64,000 nt of DNA from Roseomonas mucosa. GTDB taxonomy: Bacteria; Pseudomonadota; Alphaproteobacteria; Acetobacterales; Acetobacteraceae. The stretch lies in contig CAMDWG010000008.1 of the NCBI GenBank assembly GCA_945878375.1, forward strand, positions 1 to 64,000, given 5' to 3'. Made by a program: the position numbers and the translations under genes. Below, in pieces: positions 32,712-41,585 of the stretch; the first letter of the stretch is position 1, and the number at the start of each line of letters is the position of its first letter. The notes under the pieces are model-generated. The model had not been told where the DNA came from and made no database searches. It saw nothing but the letters and a program-made list of their open reading frames with translations.

Positions 32712-33452
32712 ATGCCTGGCCTGGAAGCCTTCCAGACGCTCGTCCGCGAGCCCGAGACAAAGCGCTCTGCCCTGGCGCAGCCGGGGCTGGTCGCGGCGCC
32801 CGCCCTGTCCGTGCCCCACGCGCAAGGCCTGGCCGCCGCGCTCCGCCCGGCCGCGAAGCGCGCGATGGATATCCTTGGCGCCGGTGCGCTGCTGCTGCTA
32901 GCGCTGCCCGCCTTCCTGGTGATCGCCGCGCTGGTGAAGCTGGATGGCGGCAAGGTGTTCTACGCGCATGAGCGGGTCGGCCGCGGTGGGCGGCTGTTCG
33001 GCTGCCTCAAGTTCCGCTCGATGGTCGTCGATTCGGACCAGCGCCTCGCCTTGCTGCTCGCCCGCGACCCCGCGGCGCGCGCGGAATGGGACGCGACGCG
33101 CAAGCTGAAGAACGACCCGCGCGTGACGGCCATCGGGCGCTTCCTCCGCGCCTCCTCCCTCGATGAGCTGCCGCAGATCCTCAATGTGCTGCGCGGGGAG
33201 ATGAGCCTGGTCGGCCCGCGCCCGGTGCAGGCCAGCGAGCTCGCGGCCTTCTACGGCGCCGCCGCACAGCACTACATGATGGTGCGCCCCGGCATCACCG
33301 GGCCATGGCAGATCAGCGGCCGTAGCGACACCTCCTACGCCCAGCGCGTGGCGCTCGACGTGGCCTATGTGACCAAGCCGTCGCTCTGGACCGATGTGAA
33401 GATCCTGCTGCGCACCCCGGTCGCGGTGCTGGCGCGGCGCGGCGCCTACTGA
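32712..33452 (+). CDS. polyprenyl-phosphate sugar-1-phosphate transferase (exopolysaccharide initiator)
   Basis: A 246-residue bacterial sugar transferase: one N-terminal membrane helix (LGAGALLLLALPAFLVI), the VGRGGRLFGCLKFRSMV stretch, ASSLDELPQ with its catalytic Asp-Glu pair, MSLVGPRPV and GITGPWQISGRSD. It starts repeat-unit assembly by moving a sugar phosphate to undecaprenyl phosphate. The frame is open to 32601, but the ATG at 32712 (GAGG upstream) gives the family's usual length. It heads the plus-strand glycan cluster. Confidence 0.88.
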   Translation: MPGLEAFQTLVREPETKRSALAQPGLVAAPALSVPHAQGLAAALRPAAKRAMDILGAGALLLLALPAFLVIAALVKLDGGKVFYAHERVGRGGRLFGCLKFRSMVVDSDQRLALLLARDPAARAEWDATRKLKNDPRVTAIGRFLRASSLDELPQILNVLRGEMSLVGPRPVQASELAAFYGAAAQHYMMVRPGITGPWQISGRSDTSYAQRVALDVAYVTKPSLWTDVKILLRTPVAVLARRGAY

Positions 33453-33558
33453 CCGCGCCGCGCGGCCGCGGATTGCCGCGGAAGGCCGGACGGGGCACAT
33501 GTCGGCCCGGCGCCAGGGTGGCGTCTTGTCCTCAGACCCACAGGGATTGGCGCATTCC

Positions 33559-35088
33559 ATGGCCGACGAGGCCGAACAACGCGCCTCCGCCGGGCGGCTT
33601 CTTTCCGGCACGCTCTGGAACGCTGCCGGGCGCGGGCTTCCCTTGCTGCTCGCCCTCGCCCTCACGCCGGTGCTGGTGCAGCAGATGGGGATCGAGCGCT
33701 GGGGGCTGTTCACCCTGGCGCTGGCCCTGGTCGGCGTCTTCGGCGTCTTCGACCTTGGCATCGGCGCCGCGCTGACCCGCGCGCTGTCGGCACGCATCGG
33801 CGCCGGGCAGCGCGATGGCGCGGCCGAATTGGCCGGCGCGGCCATCACAGCGCTCGTGCTGTTCAGCATCGCGACCGCCGCGATCGGCTTCGCGCTGATG
33901 CCGCTGCTGGTGCAGCGCGTGCTGAACACGCCGCCCGAATTGCAGGAAGAGGCCGTGGCGGCCTTCCGGCTGCTCTGCGTCGCAGCGCCGCTGGTGGTGA
34001 TGAACAGCGCGCTGTGGGGGACGCTCGCGGCCTATCAGCGCTTTCGCGCGGCGAATCTGGTCACCATCCCGGTCTCGACCTTCTACTATCTGGGCCCGGT
34101 GCTGGTGCTGCTGGTGTGGCAGAGCCTCGTCGGCGTGATCCTGGTGCTGCTCGCCTGCCGGGTGGCCAACACCATCGCCTATGGCTGGCTGGCGCGGCGC
34201 GACCTGCCGGGGCTCCGCCCGGTGCTGCCCCGCTGGTCGCTGGTGGGGCCGCTGGTGCGGATGGGCGGCTGGATGAGCGCGTCGGGCATCCTGACCCAGG
34301 CGCTGCTCTATGCCGACCGCTTCCTGATCGGCGCGCTGCTGACGCTGGCGGCCGTCGCCTTCTATGCCACGCCGCTCGACCTGGTGATGCGGATGTGGAT
34401 CCTGCCGGTCGCCATCGTGCAGGCGCTTCTGCCGGCGATGGCGTCCTCCTACCTCTCGCACCCGCTGATCGCGGCGGGGCTGCTCAGGCGCGGGGCGCTG
34501 CTGATGATGCTGGGGACGCTGCCGGCCTGCCTGCTGCTGGTGGCCGCGGGGCCCTGGATGCTGGAATTGTGGCTCGGCGCGGACTTCGCCGCGGGCGGCG
34601 GGCGGGTGCTGCAGATCCTCGCCGTTGGGGTGTTCTTCTCCTGCATCGCCTTCGCACCGTCGGGGCTGATCGATTCCATCGGCCGCCCCAAGGTCAACGC
34701 AATCTGGCAACTCGTGCAAATGGCGGTCTTCCTGCCGCTATCGGCCGTGCTGCTGCTGTGGCTGGGGATCGAGGGCGCGGCGGCGGCCTGGGCCGTGCGC
34801 TGCGCCGTGGACGTGGCGGGGCGGCTGGTGCTGGCCGGGCGGCTGTTCCCACCGGCCGCCGCCGCGGCGCGCGGCCTGGCCTTGCCCTTGGCCATTGGCG
34901 GGGCGGGGCTTGCCGCCATGCTGGCCTTCACCGGCACGCCGGCGCTGGCGGCGGTCGGGCTGCTCACCCTGGCGGGCTTCGCCCTCGCCATCCCGCCGGT
35001 GCTGACGCCGGAAGAGAGGCGCAATGGGCGCGGGCTGCTGCGCCGCCCCTGGCGGCTGCGCGCCGTGCTGAAGGGGGAGCCGGCGTGA
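33559..35088 (+). CDS. polysaccharide flippase (Wzx-like)
   Basis: A 509-residue protein with 12-14 predicted membrane helices, starting LLSGTLWNAAGRGLPLLLALAL, the usual start of Wzx/RfbX-type lipid-linked oligosaccharide flippases. It would move the finished repeat unit across the inner membrane. An ATG at 33499 is also in frame; 33559 is preferred since AGGGA lies upstream and the extra residues are not membrane-like. Its stop overlaps the GTG of the next gene. Confidence 0.85.
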   Translation: MADEAEQRASAGRLLSGTLWNAAGRGLPLLLALALTPVLVQQMGIERWGLFTLALALVGVFGVFDLGIGAALTRALSARIGAGQRDGAAELAGAAITALVLFSIATAAIGFALMPLLVQRVLNTPPELQEEAVAAFRLLCVAAPLVVMNSALWGTLAAYQRFRAANLVTIPVSTFYYLGPVLVLLVWQSLVGVILVLLACRVANTIAYGWLARRDLPGLRPVLPRWSLVGPLVRMGGWMSASGILTQALLYADRFLIGALLTLAAVAFYATPLDLVMRMWILPVAIVQALLPAMASSYLSHPLIAAGLLRRGALLMMLGTLPACLLLVAAGPWMLELWLGADFAAGGGRVLQILAVGVFFSCIAFAPSGLIDSIGRPKVNAIWQLVQMAVFLPLSAVLLLWLGIEGAAAAWAVRCAVDVAGRLVLAGRLFPPAAAAARGLALPLAIGGAGLAAMLAFTGTPALAAVGLLTLAGFALAIPPVLTPEERRNGRGLLRRPWRLRAVLKGEPA

Positions 35089-36128
35089 CGCTTGCGATCA
35101 ATGCCCGGTTCCTGACGCAGAAGGTCACCGGCGTGCAACGCTTCGCCGCCGAGTTGACGCGCGCCCTGGCCGCGCGCGGCGCGGCGCTGCGCCTGCTCGC
35201 GCCGCCCGGCGCGCCACCGCGCTTCGACGCGCTGCCGGTGGAGCAAGTGGGACGCCGCACCGGCCAGGCCTGGGAACAGATCGACCTGCCCCGCGCGGCG
35301 GGCGGCGACCTGCTGCTGAACCTGGGCAACACCGCGCCGCTGCTGCGCGGCGGCAACCAGGCGGTGGTCATCCACGATGCCGGCGTCTTCGACACGCCGG
35401 AGAGCTATTCCCTGCCCTTCCGTGGCTGGTATCGCGCCCTGCATCTGGCCCTGCCCCGGCGCGGCGCGCGGATCGTCACCGTCTCTGGCTTCTCCCGCGC
35501 GCGGCTGGCGGCGCGGCTGCGGATCGACGCCGAGCGGATCGCGGTGATGCCCGAAGGCGGGGAACATGTGCTGCGCGCCGCCGCCGATCCCGCGATCCTC
35601 GCACGATGCGGGCTTGCGCCACGCTTCTATGCGCTGGCGGTCGGCACGCGGGCCGCGCACAAGAACCTGGGCGCGCTGCGGGATGCGGCGGCGCTGCTCG
35701 CTTCGCGCGGCATGGTGCTGGCCGTCGCGGGCGGCGTGGAGGGCAGCGCCTTCAGCGGCGCGGCCGACACAACGGGCGGCGGCGTGCGGCTGCTGGGCCG
35801 GGTGACGGATGCCGAGCTGCGCGCGCTGTATGAGAACGCGCTCTGCCTCATCTTTCCCTCCCGCTACGAGGGCTTCGGCATCCCGCCGCTGGAAGCGATG
35901 TGGTGCGGCTGCCCGGTGCTCGCCGCCCGCGCGGGCGCGGTGCCGGAGGTCTGCGGGGACGCCGCGCTTTGGTTTGACGCGGATGGACCCGCCACACCCG
36001 CCGCCGCGCTGCTGCGTCTGCTCGACGAACCGGGCCTTGCCGATGGCCTGCGCGCGGCAGGCCGGGCGCGGGCACAGCTTTTTTCCTGGGACGCCGCCGC
36101 CGCGCGGCTGGTTGAGATCCTGCGATGA
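35085..36128 (+). CDS. glycosyltransferase family 1/4
   Basis: A 347-residue GT-B enzyme. NARFLTQKVTGVQRFAAEL marks the acceptor domain; IVTVSGFSRARLA and VGTRAAHKNLGAL mark the hinge; EGFGIPPLEAM with its Glu pair is the nucleotide-sugar site. GTG start in a GTGA overlap with the flippase stop; a much longer frame upstream is a shadow of the flippase. It overlaps the next gene by 4 nt, so the genes are coupled. Substrate unknown. Confidence 0.85.
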   Translation: MTLAINARFLTQKVTGVQRFAAELTRALAARGAALRLLAPPGAPPRFDALPVEQVGRRTGQAWEQIDLPRAAGGDLLLNLGNTAPLLRGGNQAVVIHDAGVFDTPESYSLPFRGWYRALHLALPRRGARIVTVSGFSRARLAARLRIDAERIAVMPEGGEHVLRAAADPAILARCGLAPRFYALAVGTRAAHKNLGALRDAAALLASRGMVLAVAGGVEGSAFSGAADTTGGGVRLLGRVTDAELRALYENALCLIFPSRYEGFGIPPLEAMWCGCPVLAARAGAVPEVCGDAALWFDADGPATPAAALLRLLDEPGLADGLRAAGRARAQLFSWDAAAARLVEILR

Positions 36129-37246
36129 AGATCGCCATCGTCCATGAATGGCTCGACACCTATGCGGGGTCGGAGCGCGTGCTGGAACAGATGCTCGCGC
36201 TGTTCCCCGAGGCCGATTTGTTCGCGACCTGCGACTTCCTGTCCGACACCGAGCGCGGCTTTCTCAACGGCAAGCGGCCCGCGACCTCCTTCATCCAGCG
36301 CCTGCCGCGCGCCCGAAAATGGTTCCGCTACTATCTCGGCCTGATGCCGCTGGCGGTCGAGCAATTCGACCTCTCGGGCTACGACCTTGTCCTGTCGTCC
36401 TCCCACGCCGTGGCGAAGGGGGTGCTGACGGGGCCGGCCACGCTGCATGTCAGCTACGTGCACTCGCCGATGCGCTATGCCTGGGACCTTCAGCACCAGT
36501 ATCTGCGCCAATCCGGGATGGATCGCGGGCTGAAGGGTGCGGCGACGCGCTGGCTGCTGGGGCGGATGCGGGCCTGGGACCATGCCTCCGCCGCCCGGCC
36601 GGATGTGATCCTGGCCAATTCCACCTGGATCTCCGAACGTATCCGCAAGACCTGGCGGCGAGAGAGCGAGGTGGTGCACCCGCCCGTCGCGCTCGACGCC
36701 TTCCCCTATCGGCCGAGCAAGGGCAGCGCCTATGTCATCGCCGCGCGCCTCGTCCCCTACAAGCGCGTCGATCTCGTCGCCGCCGCCTTCCGCGCAATGC
36801 CGGAGCGGGAGCTGATCATCCTCGGCGATGGGCCCGAGATGGAGCGCGTGCGCGCGGCATCGGGCGATGCGCGCAACATCCTCATCCGAGGCCGCGTGCC
36901 GCAGGCGGAACTGGTCGCGACGCTGCAATCCGCCCGCGCCTTCGTCTATGCGGCGGAGGAGGATTTCGGCATCGGCATGGTGGAAGCGCAGGCCTGCGGC
37001 ACGCCGCTTCTGTCCTATGCGCGCGGCGGCGCGGCCGACATCGTGACCGATGGCGAGACCGGCGTGCTGTTCCGCGAGCAGAGCGCGGAGGCGATCATCG
37101 ACGCGGTGGAACGCTTCGAATCCAGGCCCATCGCGCCGCAGGCCTGCCGCACGAATGCGGAGCGTTTCTCGGAACAGGCCTTCCGCGCGAAGCTGAACGA
37201 CGCCATCGCGCGCGCCGCCGCGGCGCGGGGGATGCAGCTGCCGTGA
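36125..37246 (+). CDS. glycosyltransferase family 4
   Basis: A 373-residue GT-B enzyme beginning MKIAIVHEWLDTYAGSERV, a common start of this subfamily, with the acceptor-side motif VSYVHSPMRYAWD, the donor-side loop AARLVPYKRVDLV, LGDGPEMERV and EEDFGIGMVEAQACGTP. Often assigned to mannosyl transfer, but substrate cannot be read from sequence. ATGA overlap upstream, GTGA overlap downstream. Confidence 0.88.
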   Translation: MKIAIVHEWLDTYAGSERVLEQMLALFPEADLFATCDFLSDTERGFLNGKRPATSFIQRLPRARKWFRYYLGLMPLAVEQFDLSGYDLVLSSSHAVAKGVLTGPATLHVSYVHSPMRYAWDLQHQYLRQSGMDRGLKGAATRWLLGRMRAWDHASAARPDVILANSTWISERIRKTWRRESEVVHPPVALDAFPYRPSKGSAYVIAARLVPYKRVDLVAAAFRAMPERELIILGDGPEMERVRAASGDARNILIRGRVPQAELVATLQSARAFVYAAEEDFGIGMVEAQACGTPLLSYARGGAADIVTDGETGVLFREQSAEAIIDAVERFESRPIAPQACRTNAERFSEQAFRAKLNDAIARAAAARGMQLP

Positions 37247-38121
37247 CCGGCTTCAGCCTGGTGATGGCGACCCGCGGCCGCACGGCGGAGATCTCGGCCT
37301 TCCTCGACAGCGTGCTCGCGCAAGGCAAGCCGGAGGCAGAGGCGATTATCGTGGACCAGAACGCGGATGCGCGGCTGGATGCGGTGCTCGCGCCCTATGC
37401 CGGCCGTCTGAAGCTGCTGCATCTGCGGTCCGATGTCGCGAATGCGAATCATGCCCGCAACCTCGGCCTCGCGGCGGCGCGCGGCGCGCTGGTGGGATTC
37501 CCGGATGATGACTGCCTCTATCCGGACGGCGTGCTGGCGCGGGTCGCGGCAGCCTTCGCGGCGGACCCTGCCCTCGCGCTGCTGACCGGGCCCGCCGAAA
37601 GCCCGGCGGGCGGCCTCGGCTCCGGCCGCTGGCGCGCGGCGGGGGGCGCGATCGACGCGGCCAATGTCTGGACCAGCGTGATCGAGTTCAACCTCTGGCT
37701 CCGCCGGCCCGTGGCGCTGGCGCTGGGTGGCTTCGACGAGGCGATGGGCCCCGGCACGCCGCTCGGCTCGGCGGAGGGCAATGATCTCGTGCTGCGCGCC
37801 ATCGGGGCGGGGCACCAGGCCCGCTACGATCCGGCGCTGCGCGTGATCCATCCCGACAAGCGGCTGACGGATGTGGCGACGGCCCGCGCGCGGCTCTATG
37901 GGCGCGGGCTCGGCTTCGCGCTGCGCCGCCACGGCGTCCCGCCCGCCACCTGGCTGCCCTTCGCGGTGCGCCCCATCGGCGGCGTCGCGCTGAGCCTGCT
38001 GAAGGGGCGTCCGCGCGATGCGGGCTACTACGCCATGACGCTGCTCGGCCGCGCCGAGGGTTTTCTGCGGCGCGACGCCACGGCGGGCCGCGTGCGGCCG
38101 GCGATGCGGGGGGCCGCGTGA
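37243..38121 (+). CDS. family 2 glycosyltransferase
   Basis: A 292-residue GT-A enzyme: FSLVMATRGRTAEI, IIVDQNADARLD, NHARNLGLAAARG and FPDDDCLYPDG (metal-binding DDD). No membrane helices except a possible C-terminal amphipathic part. GTG start in a GTGA overlap. It likely adds a sugar to the growing repeat unit. Confidence 0.83.
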   Translation: MTGFSLVMATRGRTAEISAFLDSVLAQGKPEAEAIIVDQNADARLDAVLAPYAGRLKLLHLRSDVANANHARNLGLAAARGALVGFPDDDCLYPDGVLARVAAAFAADPALALLTGPAESPAGGLGSGRWRAAGGAIDAANVWTSVIEFNLWLRRPVALALGGFDEAMGPGTPLGSAEGNDLVLRAIGAGHQARYDPALRVIHPDKRLTDVATARARLYGRGLGFALRRHGVPPATWLPFAVRPIGGVALSLLKGRPRDAGYYAMTLLGRAEGFLRRDATAGRVRPAMRGAA

Positions 38122-38993
38122 TGCGGATCGCCATCGGCATCGCCACCCGCGGGCGCCCGGCGATCCTCGGCGAAGTCCTGGCGGAGATCGCGCGGCAGAC
38201 CCGCCAGCCTGACCGCGTGCTCATCTGTCATGTCGATGGCAACGACATCGCGGATCTGCCGTCCCGCTTCTCCGCTGCCGAGTTCCTGACCGCCCCGGCC
38301 GGGCTGCCGCGCCAGCGCAATGCGATCATCGATGCCGCATCCGATTGCGATGCGGTGCTGTTCCTCGACGATGATTTCCTGCCGCAGCCCGACCACCTGG
38401 CGGTGACCGAACGCATCCTGCTGGCGCATCCCGATTGCGTGGTGACCACGGGGACGGTGCTGGCCGATGGCGCCAAGGGCCCGGGGATCGGGGTCGAGGC
38501 CGGGCGCGCGATCCTCGCGGCCGATACGCCGCCGGCGGATGCGCTGGGCGTCACGCCGCATTTCAACGGCTATGGCTGCAACATGGCGCTGCGCCTTGCG
38601 CCGATGCGCGCGCATGGGCTGCGCTTCGACGAGCAATTGCCGCTCTATGCCTGGTACGAGGATCTGGACCTCACGCGGCGCTTGGGCGCGCATGGCACGA
38701 TCCTGCGGCTGGCCGGCGCGCGGGGCGTGCATCTCGGCAGCAAGTCAGGCCGCGTGGCGGGCACGCGGCTGGGCTACAGCCAGGTCGCGAACGCAATCTA
38801 CCTCGCGCGCAAGGGCAGCTATCCGTGGAACCGCGCGCTGCGTTCCGCCGCGCGCAACATGGCGATGAACCTGCTCCGCAGCCTGGCGCCGGAACCCTGG
38901 GTGGACCGGCGCGGGCGGCTGCGCGGCAACCTGATCGCCCTGGCCGACCTGCTGCGCGGGCGGATGCACCCGATGCGGGCTGCGGAGTTGTAG
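38118..38993 (+). CDS. family 2 glycosyltransferase
   Basis: A 291-residue GT-A enzyme: IAIGIATRGRPAIL, LPRQRNAIIDAASDCD, FLDDDFLPQPDHL (DDD) and a later WYEDLDLTRRLGAHG. GTG (38118) or ATG (38121) start; it overlaps the previous stop. It differs from its neighbour in sequence, suggesting a distinct sugar linkage. Confidence 0.83.
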   Translation: MMRIAIGIATRGRPAILGEVLAEIARQTRQPDRVLICHVDGNDIADLPSRFSAAEFLTAPAGLPRQRNAIIDAASDCDAVLFLDDDFLPQPDHLAVTERILLAHPDCVVTTGTVLADGAKGPGIGVEAGRAILAADTPPADALGVTPHFNGYGCNMALRLAPMRAHGLRFDEQLPLYAWYEDLDLTRRLGAHGTILRLAGARGVHLGSKSGRVAGTRLGYSQVANAIYLARKGSYPWNRALRSAARNMAMNLLRSLAPEPWVDRRGRLRGNLIALADLLRGRMHPMRAAEL

Positions 38994-38997
38994 CGCG

Positions 38998-39795
38998 ATG
39001 GAGACGCTGTTCTTCCTCGCCTCCAAGCTCCTCTGGGCCGTGCTGCGGCCGAATACGATGGCGCTGCTGCTGGCGGTGGCGGGGCTCGTGCTGGTCTGGC
39101 GGGGCCAGCGCTTCGGGCGCTGGCCGCTCGCGCTCGGGCTTGGCTGGTATTCAGCAGTCTTCCTGCTGCCGGTCTCGACCGCGCTGGTGCTGCCGCTGGA
39201 ATCCCGCTTCACGCGGCCGGCGTCCCTGCCCGGCCCCGTCACGGGCATCGTCGTGCTGGGCGGCGCGGTGGAACAGCGCCTGACGGCCGCGCATGGCATC
39301 CCCGCGCTGAACGGCGCGGCGGAGCGGATGACGCAGGCCGTGGCGCTGGCGCTGCGCCATCCGGAAGCGCGGCTGGTCTTCACCGGCGGCTCCGCCGCCA
39401 TCATCCAAGGCGGCCCGACCGAGGCCGACACCGCGCGGCGCCTTTTCGCCGATCTCGGCCTGCCCGAATCGCGGCTGACCTTCGAGGATGAAAGCCGCAA
39501 CACCTGGGAAAACGCGCTGCTGACCCACCGCCTGGTGCAGCCGCGCGCAAGCGAGACCTGGTTGCTGGTGACATCCGCCAGCCACATGCCGCGCGCGGTC
39601 GGCAGCTTCCGCGCCGCCGGCTGGCAGGTGGTGCCCTGGCCGGTGAACCACACCACCGGCGCCGATCCCGCGCTCTGGTACAACTGGCCCTTCCCCACGC
39701 GGCTGAACCAGTCGGAAGGGGCGTTGCGGGAATGGCTCGGGCTGGCGGTCTATCGGCTGACGGGCCGCACGGAAACGTTCTTCCCCGCACCTTGA
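38998..39795 (+). CDS. YdcF/SanA-like membrane protein (DUF218)
   Basis: A 265-residue protein with two N-terminal membrane helices and a DUF218 domain: GIVVLGGAVEQR, LVFTGGSAA, EDESRNTWENA and LVTSASHMPRAVGSF. Members of this family are tied to envelope and glycan metabolism (ElyC and SanA are examples), with unclear biochemistry. It starts 4 nt after the GT2 stop and closes the plus-strand glycan cluster. Confidence 0.8.
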   Translation: METLFFLASKLLWAVLRPNTMALLLAVAGLVLVWRGQRFGRWPLALGLGWYSAVFLLPVSTALVLPLESRFTRPASLPGPVTGIVVLGGAVEQRLTAAHGIPALNGAAERMTQAVALALRHPEARLVFTGGSAAIIQGGPTEADTARRLFADLGLPESRLTFEDESRNTWENALLTHRLVQPRASETWLLVTSASHMPRAVGSFRAAGWQVVPWPVNHTTGADPALWYNWPFPTRLNQSEGALREWLGLAVYRLTGRTETFFPAP

Positions 39796-39805
39796 GGCGC
39801 AGGGT

Positions 39806-41359
39806 TCAACGCGCGCGCCAGATCTCCACCGGGCCGCGCTGTTCCGCGACGGTCGCGAAGACCTCGTAGCCCGCATCCAGCGCCGCCTGAACGCGCGCGG
39901 CGGCCTCGGGGCGCATCGTGTGCATCCAGCCGCGATCCACCACGATGGCGCGCGGCCGCGCGGCCAGCACGCGGTCCAATTCGGCCGTGGTGTTGGTGTC
40001 GGACAGATCCTCGAAGACGCCGGTCAGATGCGCGGGGAAGGGAAAGCGCGTGGACAGGCGCGCGCCGGAGATCACATAGACGCTCGGGTGGTAATTCGCG
40101 ACGAAGGCGTCGCCGCCCGGCCCGGCCGCCGCCGCGACGGCGGCCGAAACCTCTCGCACCGGGTCGCGGTGCAACCAGCCGGGGCCATGTTCCACGCGCT
40201 GCCGCATCTCCGTCAGCCACGCCTCCGCCGCGATGATGGCGACAAGGGCGGCGAAGATCGCGCGGGTCCCGCCGGGGCGCGCGACCAGACGCGCCAGGCG
40301 CCACGCGCCGATCGCCGCCAGGATCGACAGCGGCGGCAGCCAGAGCAGGAAGTAGTGCGCGAAGTAGAAGCCCGGCCCCGCGATGGCGAGCGAGGTCACC
40401 GCCAGCCACAGCACGGCGAAGGCCGTCAGCAGCGACAAGGGCTGCGCGATCTCCCGCCGCCGGCAGGACAGCAGCGCGACCAGCGCGGCGGCGAAGCCGA
40501 AGCCCAGCACCAGCACCGCCGCGCCCACGCGCCGCCACGCCTCGGGCCCCGGGATGCGTTCCATCGAATAGCGGAACGGCGCCAGCAGCGAGCCATCAAG
40601 GTACTGCGGCAGCCACCCCTGCCACCAATAGACCACGCCCATCAGCACGAAGGGCCCGGCGCAGAGCGCGGCATAGAGCGCCGCCATCCCCAAAAGCCGC
40701 CGCCAGGACAGCAGGCCGCGCAGCAGCGCCGGCAGCACGAGCAGGGAGAAGGCGAAGCACCCCTCCGGCACCACCACCTGCTTCACCAGCAGCGCCGCGC
40801 CGACCAGCGACCCCATCGCGGCCAGCTCGATGAAGCCCGGCGCGACCGGATCGGGCCCGATCGCCCGCGCCGCCGCGCGCATGCCGATGGCCATGGCACC
40901 CGCGATGAAGGGCGCGATCAGGATCTCGGTATTGGTGCAAAGCCCGCTGAGCAGCACCGATTGCGCGGCATAGAGCACGCCCGCGCCCACGCGGACCGCG
41001 CGCGGCGCCCCCACCGCCCGCGCGCCGCAGAACAGCGCGATCCCGGTCGCGGCGACGCAGATCGTCCCCAGCAGCCGCGCCGCTTCCACCGACACGCCGA
41101 AGACGAGGAAGGCCAGCGCGAACAGCGCCGGCGCGCCGACCGGGTGCATGTCCCACGCCACGACCAGCGGCCAGCCGCCCGCCAGCCATTCGCGCGCCTG
41201 GACCAGGTACAGCCCCTCATCGGTATCGACCACGGCGGGGATGAAGGCGGTCAGCCGCAGCAGCACCGCCGCAACCACCACGAGCAGCAGCGACGCCGCA
41301 TCTCGCATCATGGTTGAGGCGTTGCGCGTCGCGCCGAGGATCGAGGGGGCTTCTGGCAT
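39806..41359 (-). CDS. GT39-like multi-pass glycosyltransferase
   Basis: A multi-pass GT-C protein, about 517 residues from ATG 41359 (a longer in-frame start lies at 41443). The first loop has VVDTDEGLYLVQAREWL, the acidic motif of dolichyl/undecaprenyl-phosphate mannosyltransferase-like proteins, followed by AWDMHPVGAPALFAL. About ten membrane helices and a C-terminal periplasmic domain (SVYVISGARLSTRFPFP) follow. It probably modifies or extends a glycan in the periplasm using lipid-linked sugar. Convergent with the YdcF gene, 10 bp apart. Confidence 0.75.
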   Translation of the reverse strand: MPEAPSILGATRNASTMMRDAASLLLVVVAAVLLRLTAFIPAVVDTDEGLYLVQAREWLAGGWPLVVAWDMHPVGAPALFALAFLVFGVSVEAARLLGTICVAATGIALFCGARAVGAPRAVRVGAGVLYAAQSVLLSGLCTNTEILIAPFIAGAMAIGMRAAARAIGPDPVAPGFIELAAMGSLVGAALLVKQVVVPEGCFAFSLLVLPALLRGLLSWRRLLGMAALYAALCAGPFVLMGVVYWWQGWLPQYLDGSLLAPFRYSMERIPGPEAWRRVGAAVLVLGFGFAAALVALLSCRRREIAQPLSLLTAFAVLWLAVTSLAIAGPGFYFAHYFLLWLPPLSILAAIGAWRLARLVARPGGTRAIFAALVAIIAAEAWLTEMRQRVEHGPGWLHRDPVREVSAAVAAAAGPGGDAFVANYHPSVYVISGARLSTRFPFPAHLTGVFEDLSDTNTTAELDRVLAARPRAIVVDRGWMHTMRPEAAARVQAALDAGYEVFATVAEQRGPVEIWRAR

Positions 41360-41585
41360 CGCTCCGGGAACGGGCCTTTCACCACCCGCGTCCCACCCTG
41401 GCCTCAGCAGGGGGCGTGGCGCAACCCCGGCCGCGCCCCGCACGGCATGCCGGCATTCCGCGCCGCGCGCCGGACGGCGTGCACATCCTGCGTCAGCGCT
41501 CGCGCCCAGCGCTTCGCCCGACCCAACATGACCACCCCGTCATGACGCTTCCCAAGCGGGTGAGGCATCTTTAATCAAACCATCG

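Noticed and set aside
34014-35084. Upstream extension of the glycosyltransferase frame to 34014
   Set aside because: That part is the shadow of the flippase gene; the GTG at 35085 in a GTGA overlap starts the recognisable domain.
39920-41317. 465-codon plus-strand frame opposite the GT39-like gene
   Set aside because: Arg/His/Gln-rich antisense shadow without domain features.
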